From: an uncultured bacterium
Lineage (GTDB): Bacteria > Bdellovibrionota_C > UBA2361 > SZUA-149 > CALKYB01
Reading direction: 5' to 3'
Length of the DNA stretch: 11,551 nucleotides
Assembly: GCA_938022485.1 (NCBI GenBank)
Contig: CALIEE010000280.1
Coordinates: 1-11,551 of the forward strand
This document shows, in pieces, positions 1 to 7,003 of the stretch (the stretch's first letter is position 1; every line of letters starts with the position of its first letter). The notes under the pieces are model-generated. The model was given only the letters and a program-made list of their open reading frames with translations, did not search any database and was not told where the DNA came from. The translations under genes and the position numbers were made by a program.

Positions 1-894
1 ATTACAGCAACAACCGTCTCTATCGTCTACCGGGGTGCCTGCAGGAATAATGCCTGTTCCCAGCCTACATGTGTTTTTGAACCCAGCCATCTCCGGCGCA
101 TCACAACCACTTAACACTTCCGGCTCTTCCGATTCCTCTGGGACCTCTGGTTCCTCTGGCTCCACGGGATCCACCGGATCCTCAGGATCCACCGGAGTCT
201 GTATCCCCAACTCACTCAAATCCACATCAGCAAGCGGAATAGCTGGCCTAAAACCCTGAGCTAGTCCTTCAACTTCTAGGTTGTTAAAAACTGGAAGAAT
301 TGTTTTAACTCGCGCCCGCATCGCAACAACTATTGGCTCTTGCTTGAGAGTTTTGGGATCGTTTCCAAGAAAAGAATCACAACCAGTATTGGAATTTAGA
401 GAAGGATGTCTAAGGCAACCATCATCTCCATCCAGACATCCATTCGGGCTGCCAGTCTCTTCTCGCGCACACTCATAAGGCCTAAGCAACGCAGCATTAC
501 TTACTAAAGGAGAATCTGTATGTTGAAAGGGCACAACTTCGGCCCAGTTGCCAGAGCCGGTTTGTCCAACAAGCGTAGACAGAGGCACTCTCTCTGCCGC
601 ATCCATCACATGCTGCTTGGCCCACTGATAGCGATAATAGTCATAAAACTCAGCGCTGTTTGCTGGGTCGAGGTCTCTGGCATCAATGTCTAGATTTGGA
701 ATTGAAAGAGCAGTAGAAAGCCCCTCTTCTGCTCCAGTCTGTAGCAAAGCCTTAACAGAGTAAATTCGAGCTAGGTCAATAAAACCAATCAGCAACAGCA
801 TTAAAACCGGAAACGCTATTGCGAACTGAAGCATGGTTACTCCAGCCTCATCGCTTCCAAGACACTCTTTATCTATATTCACTTTTTTATCCAT
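1..894 (-). CDS. TadE/TadF-like pseudopilin with long Cys-rich C-terminal extension (3' end outside window)
   Basis: An open frame of 298 codons runs from ATG at 894 to the window edge without a stop, so the C-terminus is missing. The N-terminus is of TadE type: a short polar leader, G18, then a hydrophobic helix (about residues 20-43, ending IGFIDLARIY). Such proteins are cleaved after Gly by prepilin peptidase and become minor components of Tad/Flp pili. The usual Glu five residues after the cleavage Gly is Gln here (MLQFAIAFP, Q23). Known TadE proteins are about 150-200 aa; this one is at least 298. The extra part has Cys at 142, 153, 160 and 172, a Pro/Glu/Asp-rich spacer (about 233-260), then more Cys at 264 and 276 and a CCC run at 295-297. 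A stretch near 188-220 (VKTILPVFNNLEVEG) resembles the C-terminus of the TadE-like protein at 3355-3921. It lies 35 bp after the vWA gene, probably in one operon. The ribosome-binding site is weak. Family call good, exact role unknown. Confidence 0.8.
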   Translation of the reverse strand, partial: MDKKVNIDKECLGSDEAGVTMLQFAIAFPVLMLLLIGFIDLARIYSVKALLQTGAEEGLSTALSIPNLDIDARDLDPANSAEFYDYYRYQWAKQHVMDAAERVPLSTLVGQTGSGNWAEVVPFQHTDSPLVSNAALLRPYECAREETGSPNGCLDGDDGCLRHPSLNSNTGCDSFLGNDPKTLKQEPIVVAMRARVKTILPVFNNLEVEGLAQGFRPAIPLADVDLSELGIQTPVDPEDPVDPVEPEEPEVPEESEEPEVLSGCDAPEMAGFKNTCRLGTGIIPAGTPVDDRDGCCCN

Positions 895-929
895 TGCTAC
901 TTACTACTTCTTTAAATTTTTACTCTAGA

Positions 930-3263
930 TCACTGCACCAGAAAAAATCCTGGGCTATCAAATATTTTCTCCATTTGATTTTTGATTTGCTCTGACTTAG
1001 TTCGGCAGCCTGGCTCACAAAGCATTCTGCCCGAATCATCTGTAAACTGAGGCACTGTAACTACATCTCCAGGGCTTGGCGCAGCCTCACACAAGTTCTC
1101 CAGAGAATCCTCAAAACTACCTGCTCTGCACTGGGCTAAGCTAATACCGCCGCCAATGAGAGAGGGGTCACAAGCCGGAAGCACTGCTCGGTATGTTCCA
1201 CCAGTTTCAACAGCCTTTACGTAAAGTCGATTAGCTTCATAGAATTTTTCTTGTCCAATTTGAAAATTATCCCAATTGGCTTGGCCGTCAGTGCAAGTCC
1301 CACAACTGTCAGTATCAAGGCAAGAGGCACAAGGGTTTACTAGCTGTACATTTTCTGAAAAAGGCCCTGGCTCAAGACATGTGTCCGAAACAGGATCTAC
1401 TCCCCTTCTAAGAATCTGATGGGCTCCAGCTAACTCACCGACATTGATGAAATGAAACTTCACTCCAGCTGGAATATAGTTATCGTCTATAATTTGCTCA
1501 GCCGCTGCCATTGAATCTTGATAGGACTGATAATCATTACCGCAAGTCCCTCCGACACAGTTTGTAATTCCATCGGAGATTAAAACAACTATATTTTCGC
1601 TAATATCAAAGTTGGGAGCGCTCTGAAGCACGCCCAATGCCTCAGAAAGAGCTTCTGGGATATCCAAATTATCGTCATCAAGGTTAAGAAAATGATGCTT
1701 CTGAACCCGTTTTAAAAAGAAATCTCCATCTCTAGCCTCAACATCCATCACTTCTCTTAGGCGCTGCATGATTGGTGAAATAGAGGAAATATCAGTTGCT
1801 GGCTCGGGTACAAAAGGAGGGATAGCGCTTAGTGGATCGTTTATATCGGTTGGTAAACTAACTCCACCATGAAACCTGCGATGATAATTATCAGCCGCTG
1901 AATCAAAACCAATTACCCCTACTCCGTCCACAGGCTGCAATAGGTCTAGGGCATGTCTCACTCCAGCAAGAACAGATGAAAGTGGTTCGGGACCTAGGTA
2001 TTCTACTGGACAGTCATCCATATAGCCTTCAATAATACCCGGTTGGTCAGAGGCCTGACAGTGAGCATCTACGTAATGAAAACCATAATTCGAAGGGTCT
2101 GCTAGAGGAAGCCCCGCATAGTCATCCTTAAAATGTTTTAAGGGATTTACTCTAAGAGTTGCTGGACCCATGGCACGAGTGTCACCATGACCCACAGGAG
2201 CTCCAGCCATGCTTGAGGCCATATAAGAGTTCCAAATGGTGTTTGCTAAACCTGAACCACCTAGCATTTGGCAACTAGCAGGATTCTCACAACCCCAAGT
2301 AGGCATGCCGTCATTAATATGCTTGTTGCAGTCCGTATAAACTCCTTCATTGCAACGAAAGTTATACTCGCTGGCATAAAAAATATTATTAGCAGCCTCT
2401 GTCTCATCATAACCTGCTAGATAATTGGAGAGATGCACACCAGGATACCCTGTTACACTAGGTTGAATTTTGGGTTGGCTAAAATGAGTGTCTTCAAAAG
2501 AAGAGCGAGAAAGGTCAATAAGGAAGATTATATTCTTGCTGTAGGAAGCCGCAGTCGCCTCTGAGCTAAGATAGACATCTGCTTGACCAGCCACCGAACC
2601 AAAAAAGTTTTTAATTGGATTTCCTTGAGGAGTGCTAAGATTAACTCTATAGGCATTAACCGTCTTGTTTTGATTTGCTACCTCCGCTGCGCTGGTTTCA
2701 AGAAAACATGGTCTTTTCCAAACTCCTAGCGGACAAGGGCAAGAAGCGGTGGTATCGAAGGTTTGAGTTGCATCTCCACAACCTGGGTCTTCAAAAAACC
2801 AGTCACCGAACGAAACTGATGCAAAATCAGTTGGAGTATCGCCCACAGTCTTACTGAAACTCTGCTGGCGGCTCTCGGAGATCGAGTAGTTTTTTTCGAG
2901 TATACTAGCAACTCTATTTTGAGCTAGGTCCATTTTATCTGACTCCGTGGGGAGACTTGAAGTTTTCCAAGCATGAAGGGCTGCAAGAGCAGCTTTACCT
3001 GCATCAGAGTCTTGATCAAATTTAGAAACCGATAGAAAGGAAGTATCAATCGCCAAGCCAGCGAAGAGAATTAAAACAACAGCAATTATTGAAACAAAGG
3101 GAAGTATTCCACCCCTTTCATTTTTTACTGGAAGGCCAGTATAGTTAGGAGTTGAGTAGACTAGATAGTTGCCTAACTGAGAGGAGAAATTACTGGAATC
3201 ACTATTTATAAGCTTACCCGTCATATCGGAAGCTTCACACCCTATGCTATTGTTTGGCCCCAA
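930..3263 (-). CDS. TadG-like membrane-anchored protein with von Willebrand factor A domain, Cys-rich
   Basis: The protein has 777 residues counted from TTG at 3263. It has a TadG-type N-terminus (NERGGILPFVSII, hydrophobic helix about 53-75, then GLAID). In TadG proteins this helix anchors a large extracytoplasmic part. A vWA domain starts near residue 244: strand IIFLID followed by MIDAS motif D250-L-S-R-S254, later VGVIGFDS (448-455) and LISDG (561-565). These match metal-ion-dependent adhesion sites of pilus-tip adhesins. Between the first MIDAS motif and the rest of the domain is an insertion of about 165 residues. The second MIDAS motif appears to read DNLDIPEAL, with no Thr where one is usual. 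The part outside the membrane holds 22 cysteines, including CxxC-x5-CxxC at 645-657, suggesting disulfides. The start is uncertain: ATG at 3224 would remove 13 residues, and neither start has a strong ribosome-binding site. A surface adhesin or fibre-tip role is inferred from family and context. Confidence 0.82.
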   Translation of the reverse strand: MGPNNSIGCEASDMTGKLINSDSSNFSSQLGNYLVYSTPNYTGLPVKNERGGILPFVSIIAVVLILFAGLAIDTSFLSVSKFDQDSDAGKAALAALHAWKTSSLPTESDKMDLAQNRVASILEKNYSISESRQQSFSKTVGDTPTDFASVSFGDWFFEDPGCGDATQTFDTTASCPCPLGVWKRPCFLETSAAEVANQNKTVNAYRVNLSTPQGNPIKNFFGSVAGQADVYLSSEATAASYSKNIIFLIDLSRSSFEDTHFSQPKIQPSVTGYPGVHLSNYLAGYDETEAANNIFYASEYNFRCNEGVYTDCNKHINDGMPTWGCENPASCQMLGGSGLANTIWNSYMASSMAGAPVGHGDTRAMGPATLRVNPLKHFKDDYAGLPLADPSNYGFHYVDAHCQASDQPGIIEGYMDDCPVEYLGPEPLSSVLAGVRHALDLLQPVDGVGVIGFDSAADNYHRRFHGGVSLPTDINDPLSAIPPFVPEPATDISSISPIMQRLREVMDVEARDGDFFLKRVQKHHFLNLDDDNLDIPEALSEALGVLQSAPNFDISENIVVLISDGITNCVGGTCGNDYQSYQDSMAAAEQIIDDNYIPAGVKFHFINVGELAGAHQILRRGVDPVSDTCLEPGPFSENVQLVNPCASCLDTDSCGTCTDGQANWDNFQIGQEKFYEANRLYVKAVETGGTYRAVLPACDPSLIGGGISLAQCRAGSFEDSLENLCEAAPSPGDVVTVPQFTDDSGRMLCEPGCRTKSEQIKNQMEKIFDSPGFFLVQ

Positions 3264-3354
3264 ATGCGTGGCACTAATCCATTGTTTATTTACCTTTGTT
3301 CCTGTCTACGGCTGTCTTGTACTATGTTATTGTTTGAGCTTTTTAGTGCGCTTA

Positions 3355-3921
3355 TTAAGCTCCACTCCAGTTGTCACTGGTTGTTGAAGATAAATACGGC
3401 CCGCTGCTATTGGCTGAAATTTTAAGATTTTTTAGAAATGGCAATAGACCATTAAAACGAGCAGAAACCATCGAGTTCACGGTCTCAGAGGCTTCAGGAC
3501 GACCTGCTGCTGAAGCTGCTTGTGCAGAGGCATACTCAGAATATATGCATACTGAACCTGCCGTAAGTCTAAACTCTTCTTGATAGAGAGTACCAGTAGC
3601 TAATTGTCGAACCTTGTTTTGTAAAAATGCTTGTTTTCCACCATAAGGAGCCATAGCCATATTTCCGCAATTAGCTCCATTCATATCAGCGGCAAAACTA
3701 CCTACCTCAAGCTGACCAGTGTTAGCAGCAAGACTTACTGCATTGTTAGCTAATTGGCTCATTGCCTGATGAGCGTTAAATAAACGCGCGCAATCTATTA
3801 CTCCCATAGTAAGAAGTAGTAGAAAAGGTGCCGCAATTACAAACTCTATAAAGGCAGCTCCTCTTTCCTCAGAAGAGTTAGCCTCAAAATTTGAACTTTT
3901 TCTGCAACTACTAAAAAACAT
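3355..3921 (-). CDS. TadE-like minor pseudopilin
   Basis: The protein has 188 residues, the usual TadE length. A 20-residue leader rich in polar residues ends in EERG. It is followed by AAFIEFVIAAPFLLLLTMG, where E26 sits five residues after G21, the class IV prepilin pattern recognised by TadV-type peptidases. The hydrophobic helix spans about 24-45, then comes VIDCARLFNAHQAM, typical of TadE/TadE-like proteins (PF07811-type). The rest is a small extracytoplasmic domain ending in a LPFLKNLKISANSSG stretch that resembles part of the longer paralogue at the left edge. ATG at 3921 is preceded by TTAGG about 6 bases upstream, a modest ribosome-binding site. It is the first gene of the Tad-like trio, with 91 bp to the vWA gene and 261 bp from the kinase gene upstream. 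It probably assembles with the two following proteins as a minor pilin or base component of a Tad-type system; the core ATPase, secretin and peptidase genes are not in this window. Confidence 0.85.
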   Translation of the reverse strand: MFFSSCRKSSNFEANSSEERGAAFIEFVIAAPFLLLLTMGVIDCARLFNAHQAMSQLANNAVSLAANTGQLEVGSFAADMNGANCGNMAMAPYGGKQAFLQNKVRQLATGTLYQEEFRLTAGSVCIYSEYASAQAASAAGRPEASETVNSMVSARFNGLLPFLKNLKISANSSGPYLSSTTSDNWSGA

Positions 3922-4182
3922 AAAAACCTAAGTTAAATTGAAAAACTAAGGGATCAGCACCCTAATCCAAGATTTTAGGGCAGTGTGAAATGTCTAATCT
4001 TACCCAAGGAATTCTTTAAGGGCCCTCTCCCTGGGAAAAACCCCTATCGATGAAATCGGAAAAAATAGTAAAAAACTTTATAATTTGGAGCGGAGCTCAA
4101 ATATTTATTTACTATAGATTTCAGCTAATTAGCTTGGGCACAGTGAAAAAATTCAGGCGCTGCATAGGATTTACTCCCAAAC
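3922..4182 (-). promoter_or_regulatory. Intergenic region upstream of the Tad-like trio, with dyads
   Basis: These 261 bp separate the end of the ankyrin kinase from the TadE-like gene and are the likely site of a promoter for the trio. On the plus strand CCCTAA (3960-3965) and TTAGGG (3975-3980) form a 6-bp inverted repeat with a 9-base loop. It continues into TAGGGCAGT (3976-3984), a word also found upstream of the kinase unit. There is a perfect 8-bp palindrome AGGGCCCT (4019-4026) and a perfect 12-bp palindrome AGCTAATTAGCT (4123-4134) about 50 bp after the kinase stop. No clear -35/-10 pair with consensus spacing and no hairpin directly followed by a T tract were found, so promoter and terminator positions remain open. 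Confidence 0.35.
3960..3980. repeat. Inverted repeat CCCTAA-N9-TTAGGG, possible operator
   Basis: The two 6-bp arms are perfect and lie about 40-60 bp upstream of the TadE-like start codon. The right arm runs into TAGGGCAGT, shared with the dyad at 6840-6868. An operator role is an inference from position and from that shared word. Confidence 0.3.
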
Positions 4183-6579
4183 TTAACGACAATTCTTGCA
4201 CTTGATATAAGGGGTCAGTTTCTTTTTTGTCTTATTATAGTGCCTAGAGACGTCAATCTTTCCCGCCCAGGCCCATGTAGCTTTTTTCTTGCGATTGAGA
4301 GTCGTTGGCCCTGTAAGTTTAACCACACGCCCACCCGGTATTTTCACAGAAACCTTAATGTCTTCAGCAGCATACTCACCCACATTCTGCACGGTGAACT
4401 GAACATGCTCAAATTGAACCCCTCTACCAAAACGAAATAGACCTTTTGGCTCGCCTTGGGCTCTGAGCGTGGTCTTTCCTGTCTTCTTACTTTTGGACTG
4501 CCTACTAGGCTGGCTTGAAGAAGCAGAGAGTTTTTTAGCAGCTTGATTCTTAAACCCTACTTTCTTTCTAGCCGTCTTATTAGTAGTACTTTTCGCTTGG
4601 CTAATTATCTCGCCCTGCTTAACGAAGGAAATTTCTTTCTTCTTCGCCTCCTTGAATGCTTTAACGGCTTCATTTATAACTTTTTTTGTATCACGGGAGG
4701 CAAATCTTGAAGCGGTTCTTCTTCTAAGGTCACGCTTATTATGGTCAGCACCAGCAAGAATCAGGGTTTTGACTATCTCATCATACCCGCCCTTCGCCGC
4801 ATGCATCAACGGCGTCATACCACTATCGTCAAACCCATCAATTTCAAAGCCATTCTCAACAAAAGTTTTAACCATGGCATGCTGGTTCGCTTCTACAGCG
4901 TAAAACAGAGAAGTTTTACCGTCTTTGTCTCTAAACTTTCCGTCCGCTCCTGCCTCAACAAGATCCTTAACAATTTGAAGGTTACCAGCCCTTACAGCCC
5001 CAAAAAGAGCGCTTTCTCCTGTTTTATCAACAGCGTTAATATTGGCTCCTTGCCTAATTAATTCCTGGACTAACTCGTTACTTTCATTACCGACAGCTAG
5101 CATTAGAGGAGTAACCCCATCCGAATCCCCCTCATTTGCATCGGCCCCATATTGAAGCAGTACTTTGGCTAGCTCAGTATTTCCGAAGGCTAATGTTTGA
5201 AATAGAAAACTATCCCCACTTTTAGTTTTAAAATTTGGCGACAGACCTGCTCTTAGCAATATTTCAATGTCTCGCATATCATGCCTGAGCATAGCAGCGT
5301 CAAGATTAGCTTGGTTTAAGCTTAAGTCAGTATTGAGAAAAGGTTTAAGAATAAAAAGATCGGCCCCAAGGGCTGACTCCGTGCTGATCAAAGTTGCCAC
5401 TGCAGCCTTATTCAAACTATCAACGTTTCGCAAACAAGTAACGAATCCAGCCAATAGCCCAGAACATAGCAATGTCATGCCCAAGCTTTTAAAACGCTTC
5501 CTTTGCTTAAGACTGCGATCCCGTCCTCTGTATTTTCTCTTTTTACCTTCAGCAAGCACCATTGAAACAGCTGGCTTGCTAACAGTAGCTGATCCTACTT
5601 CATGCTTTCGTTCTTCAAAATATTCCCGAACTTCAGTCATGGTCTGAAAACGGTCTCCAGGATTCTTCTCACCACAAATCTGAATTAACTCATCAAACCA
5701 AACTGGAACAGCTGGATTAGCCTCACGAATACTGGGCATTGGAGTTTTTAGGTGCATGGCAGCTAACTGAAGATACTGGTCATCAATGAACGGTCTTTGA
5801 CCTGCTACTGCTTCATAGGCAATCACTCCCAAGGCATAGATATCAGAGCGCACATCAACACTGGTTCCGCGAATCTGCTCTGGTGACATATAGAATGGAG
5901 TACCAACGGCCTCACCACTTTTAGTAAATCCGTGGTTATCTCCCAAGCAACGAGCCAGTCCAAAGTCTGTGATCTTCACTTCTTTATCATTGGAGATAAG
6001 AATATTATCTGGTTTCAGGTCCCGATGAATAACTCCGGCTCTATGAGCAGACTCCATCCCTTCAATAATTTGAGAGAGAATATCCAGAATTTCTGTGAAA
6101 ACTAGTCTGTCATGCCTTGGTGCATAGATGCATTGAGAGAAGCTTTTTCCCTCGACATATTCCATAGTTAGGTAAACTGCTCCTTTTCCATCTTCGCCAA
6201 AATCAAAAAGTCTGACGATATTGGGATGAGAAAGCTTTCGAGCAACCAAAACTTCATTTCTGAACCTGGCAAAAGTTGTGTCGTCTTGAACATGATGAGG
6301 ATAGAGCAATTTTAGAGCTATCGCCTCATCATCCAAAGAATGGTCAATAACCTTAAAAACCGCGCCCATTCCACCATGGCCAAGTTCTGAAACTACTTGA
6401 TAGCGACTGTCGATTATGTTTCCAGGACGAAGAGTAGAGGCATTAGCTCGAGAACTTGGAGCGACAGTGGTACTATTGAGAGCCCTTGATATCTCTTCTG
6501 GCGTTTTTTTAGGAAAAGAGTCTCGCTCACCGTCTAGGACGGCGTCCAAACCTTCTGATATTTCGCCCTCGTCTTTCAT
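4183..6579 (-). CDS. Transmembrane Ser/Thr protein kinase with ankyrin repeats
   Basis: The protein has 798 residues. The Hanks-type kinase domain (about 60-320) has every key motif: Gly loop LGHGGMGAVF (66-75), Lys90 in AIALKLL, Glu109 on helix C, HRDLKPDN (185-192) with catalytic Asp187, DFG (205-207), SPE (232-234), Asp246 and Arg310. It should phosphorylate Ser/Thr on unknown partners. A strongly basic stretch (346-364) precedes a hydrophobic segment (about 366-383), fitting a single membrane helix with the kinase inside. Then come about six ankyrin repeats (425-640; repeated TPLM-AA/V and LL-GAD-N patterns), a basic Lys/Ser/Thr linker (645-712), and a beta-rich C-terminal domain (713-798; FTVQNVGEYAAEDIKVSVKI) resembling CARDB/FxLYD-like sandwiches and ending KCKNCR. 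If the membrane call holds, the ankyrin part is extracytoplasmic. ATG at 6579 is used; the nearest purine-rich site, GAGG, lies 12 bases away, and the start follows the doubtful 65-codon ORF by 14 bp. Kinase call very secure, topology less so. Confidence 0.93.
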   Translation of the reverse strand: MKDEGEISEGLDAVLDGERDSFPKKTPEEISRALNSTTVAPSSRANASTLRPGNIIDSRYQVVSELGHGGMGAVFKVIDHSLDDEAIALKLLYPHHVQDDTTFARFRNEVLVARKLSHPNIVRLFDFGEDGKGAVYLTMEYVEGKSFSQCIYAPRHDRLVFTEILDILSQIIEGMESAHRAGVIHRDLKPDNILISNDKEVKITDFGLARCLGDNHGFTKSGEAVGTPFYMSPEQIRGTSVDVRSDIYALGVIAYEAVAGQRPFIDDQYLQLAAMHLKTPMPSIREANPAVPVWFDELIQICGEKNPGDRFQTMTEVREYFEERKHEVGSATVSKPAVSMVLAEGKKRKYRGRDRSLKQRKRFKSLGMTLLCSGLLAGFVTCLRNVDSLNKAAVATLISTESALGADLFILKPFLNTDLSLNQANLDAAMLRHDMRDIEILLRAGLSPNFKTKSGDSFLFQTLAFGNTELAKVLLQYGADANEGDSDGVTPLMLAVGNESNELVQELIRQGANINAVDKTGESALFGAVRAGNLQIVKDLVEAGADGKFRDKDGKTSLFYAVEANQHAMVKTFVENGFEIDGFDDSGMTPLMHAAKGGYDEIVKTLILAGADHNKRDLRRRTASRFASRDTKKVINEAVKAFKEAKKKEISFVKQGEIISQAKSTTNKTARKKVGFKNQAAKKLSASSSQPSRQSKSKKTGKTTLRAQGEPKGLFRFGRGVQFEHVQFTVQNVGEYAAEDIKVSVKIPGGRVVKLTGPTTLNRKKKATWAWAGKIDVSRHYNKTKKKLTPYIKCKNCR

Positions 6580-6593
6580 AGACTATTAAGGCC

Positions 6594-6791
6594 TCACGAC
6601 TTAACCAAAATTAACTCACTCCAATCCCTAGCCTCTGATATAAGGCCTAAAAAGTGGAACAGCTGCCGAAACCTTAAAAAAATTTGCTGTGCCCGGCGAA
6701 CGGGCTTAAACCCAGAGGATACGAAATCCTCGATATCAACCAAATAATGGCAACTGCCCCACACTACCTTATTCGGCTTTACCTTGAGCAT
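6594..6791 (-). CDS. Doubtful 65-aa ORF upstream of the kinase gene
   Basis: ATG at 6791 has GGAG ten bases upstream, and the ORF ends 14 bp before the kinase start, so a small leader protein or translational coupling is possible. The product is basic with a hydrophobic, aromatic second half (IFLRFRQLFHFLGLI) and matches no family I recognise. Against it: two strong hairpins and an A/T run lie inside it, and a non-coding leader would explain the region equally well. It is listed so that the 424 bp between kinase and protease genes is accounted for. Confidence 0.25.
   Translation of the reverse strand: MLKVKPNKVVWGSCHYLVDIEDFVSSGFKPVRRAQQIFLRFRQLFHFLGLISEARDWSELILVKS
6676..6731 (-). ncRNA. 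Candidate structured leader: two tandem hairpins and a U run
   Basis: Read on the minus strand, GAGGAT-TTCGT-ATCCTC (6731-6715, 6-bp stem) is followed by GCCCG-TTCGC-CGGGC (6705-6691, 5-bp stem). Both loops contain TTCG. Eight bases later there is a run of seven T (6682-6676). An alternative pairing, GGG (6713-6711) with CCC (6704-6702), would compete with the second hairpin. This would sit in the 5' leader of the kinase transcript and could be an attenuator or a sensor RNA. It matches no riboswitch class I recognise. The U run is too far from the stem for a classical terminator. Confidence 0.3.
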
Positions 6792-6839
6792 TCTTTAGCT
6801 ACTCCGAAGACTGTAATTTATTCAATAATTTCAGAGGTA

Positions 6840-6868
6840 TCTAGGGCAGTTTAGACTAAGGCCCTAGA
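6840..6868. repeat. Inverted repeat TCTAGGGC-N13-GCCCTAGA, possible operator
   Basis: Perfect 8-bp arms lie at 6840-6847 and 6861-6868 in the divergent intergenic region. The left arm runs into TAGGGCAGT (6842-6850), also found 55 bp upstream of the TadE-like gene. The right arm overlaps the place where the -10 box should be, downstream of a TTGACA box for the minus-strand unit. No T run follows on either strand, so a binding site is more likely than a terminator. Confidence 0.45.
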
Positions 6869-6892
6869 CTTCAAATCAGAAGAAACTGTCAA
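6863..6892 (-). promoter_or_regulatory. Candidate promoter of the kinase transcription unit
   Basis: A perfect -35 consensus TTGACA lies on the minus strand at 6892-6887. With an 18-base spacer the -10 hexamer is TCTAGG (6868-6863), a poor match that forms one arm of the inverted repeat. A weak -10 covered by a dyad would fit a regulated promoter. The start point would give a leader of nearly 300 bases before the kinase ATG. The call rests mainly on the -35 box. Confidence 0.3.
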
Positions 6893-7003
6893 GTCTTTCT
6901 ATTTTGATTCAAGCTACTAATTTACAGTTTGCTACTGGCCTGATCGGGGTATGAAAAACTTGCACTCCAAATCCGAGAGGAAGCTTCTCAATAGGGAACT
7001 AAA

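Noticed and set aside
167..190. Three GGATCC sites in 24 bp as a cloning or assembly artefact
   Set aside because: They fall in frame within a natural 9-bp repeat encoding the Pro/Glu/Asp spacer, with open frame on both sides.
35..478. Plus-strand ORFs (74 and 65 codons), the first Ser/Gly/Thr-rich
   Set aside because: They lie antisense to the minus-strand TadE-like gene; the Ser/Gly-rich protein is the shadow of its Pro/Glu spacer and has no other support.
2675..2911. Short ORFs on both strands inside the vWA gene
   Set aside because: Overlap a well-supported long gene in other frames, with no family resemblance or ribosome-binding site.
4019..4045. AGGGCCCT palindrome and GGG-AAAAA-CCC hairpin as terminator of the kinase gene
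   Set aside because: No T run follows on the minus strand and the stems are short.
3371..5647. Several plus-strand ORFs of 66-126 codons opposite the TadE-like and kinase genes
   Set aside because: Antisense shadows of genes with clear domain motifs; no recognisable products.
6676..6705. Hairpin plus T run as an intrinsic terminator on the minus strand
   Set aside because: The T run starts eight bases after the stem, too far for a standard terminator; kept only as part of a candidate leader structure.
6690..6731. tRNA or known riboswitch at the tandem hairpins
   Set aside because: No acceptor stem, anticodon arm or T-loop sequence, and no consensus core of a riboswitch class I know.
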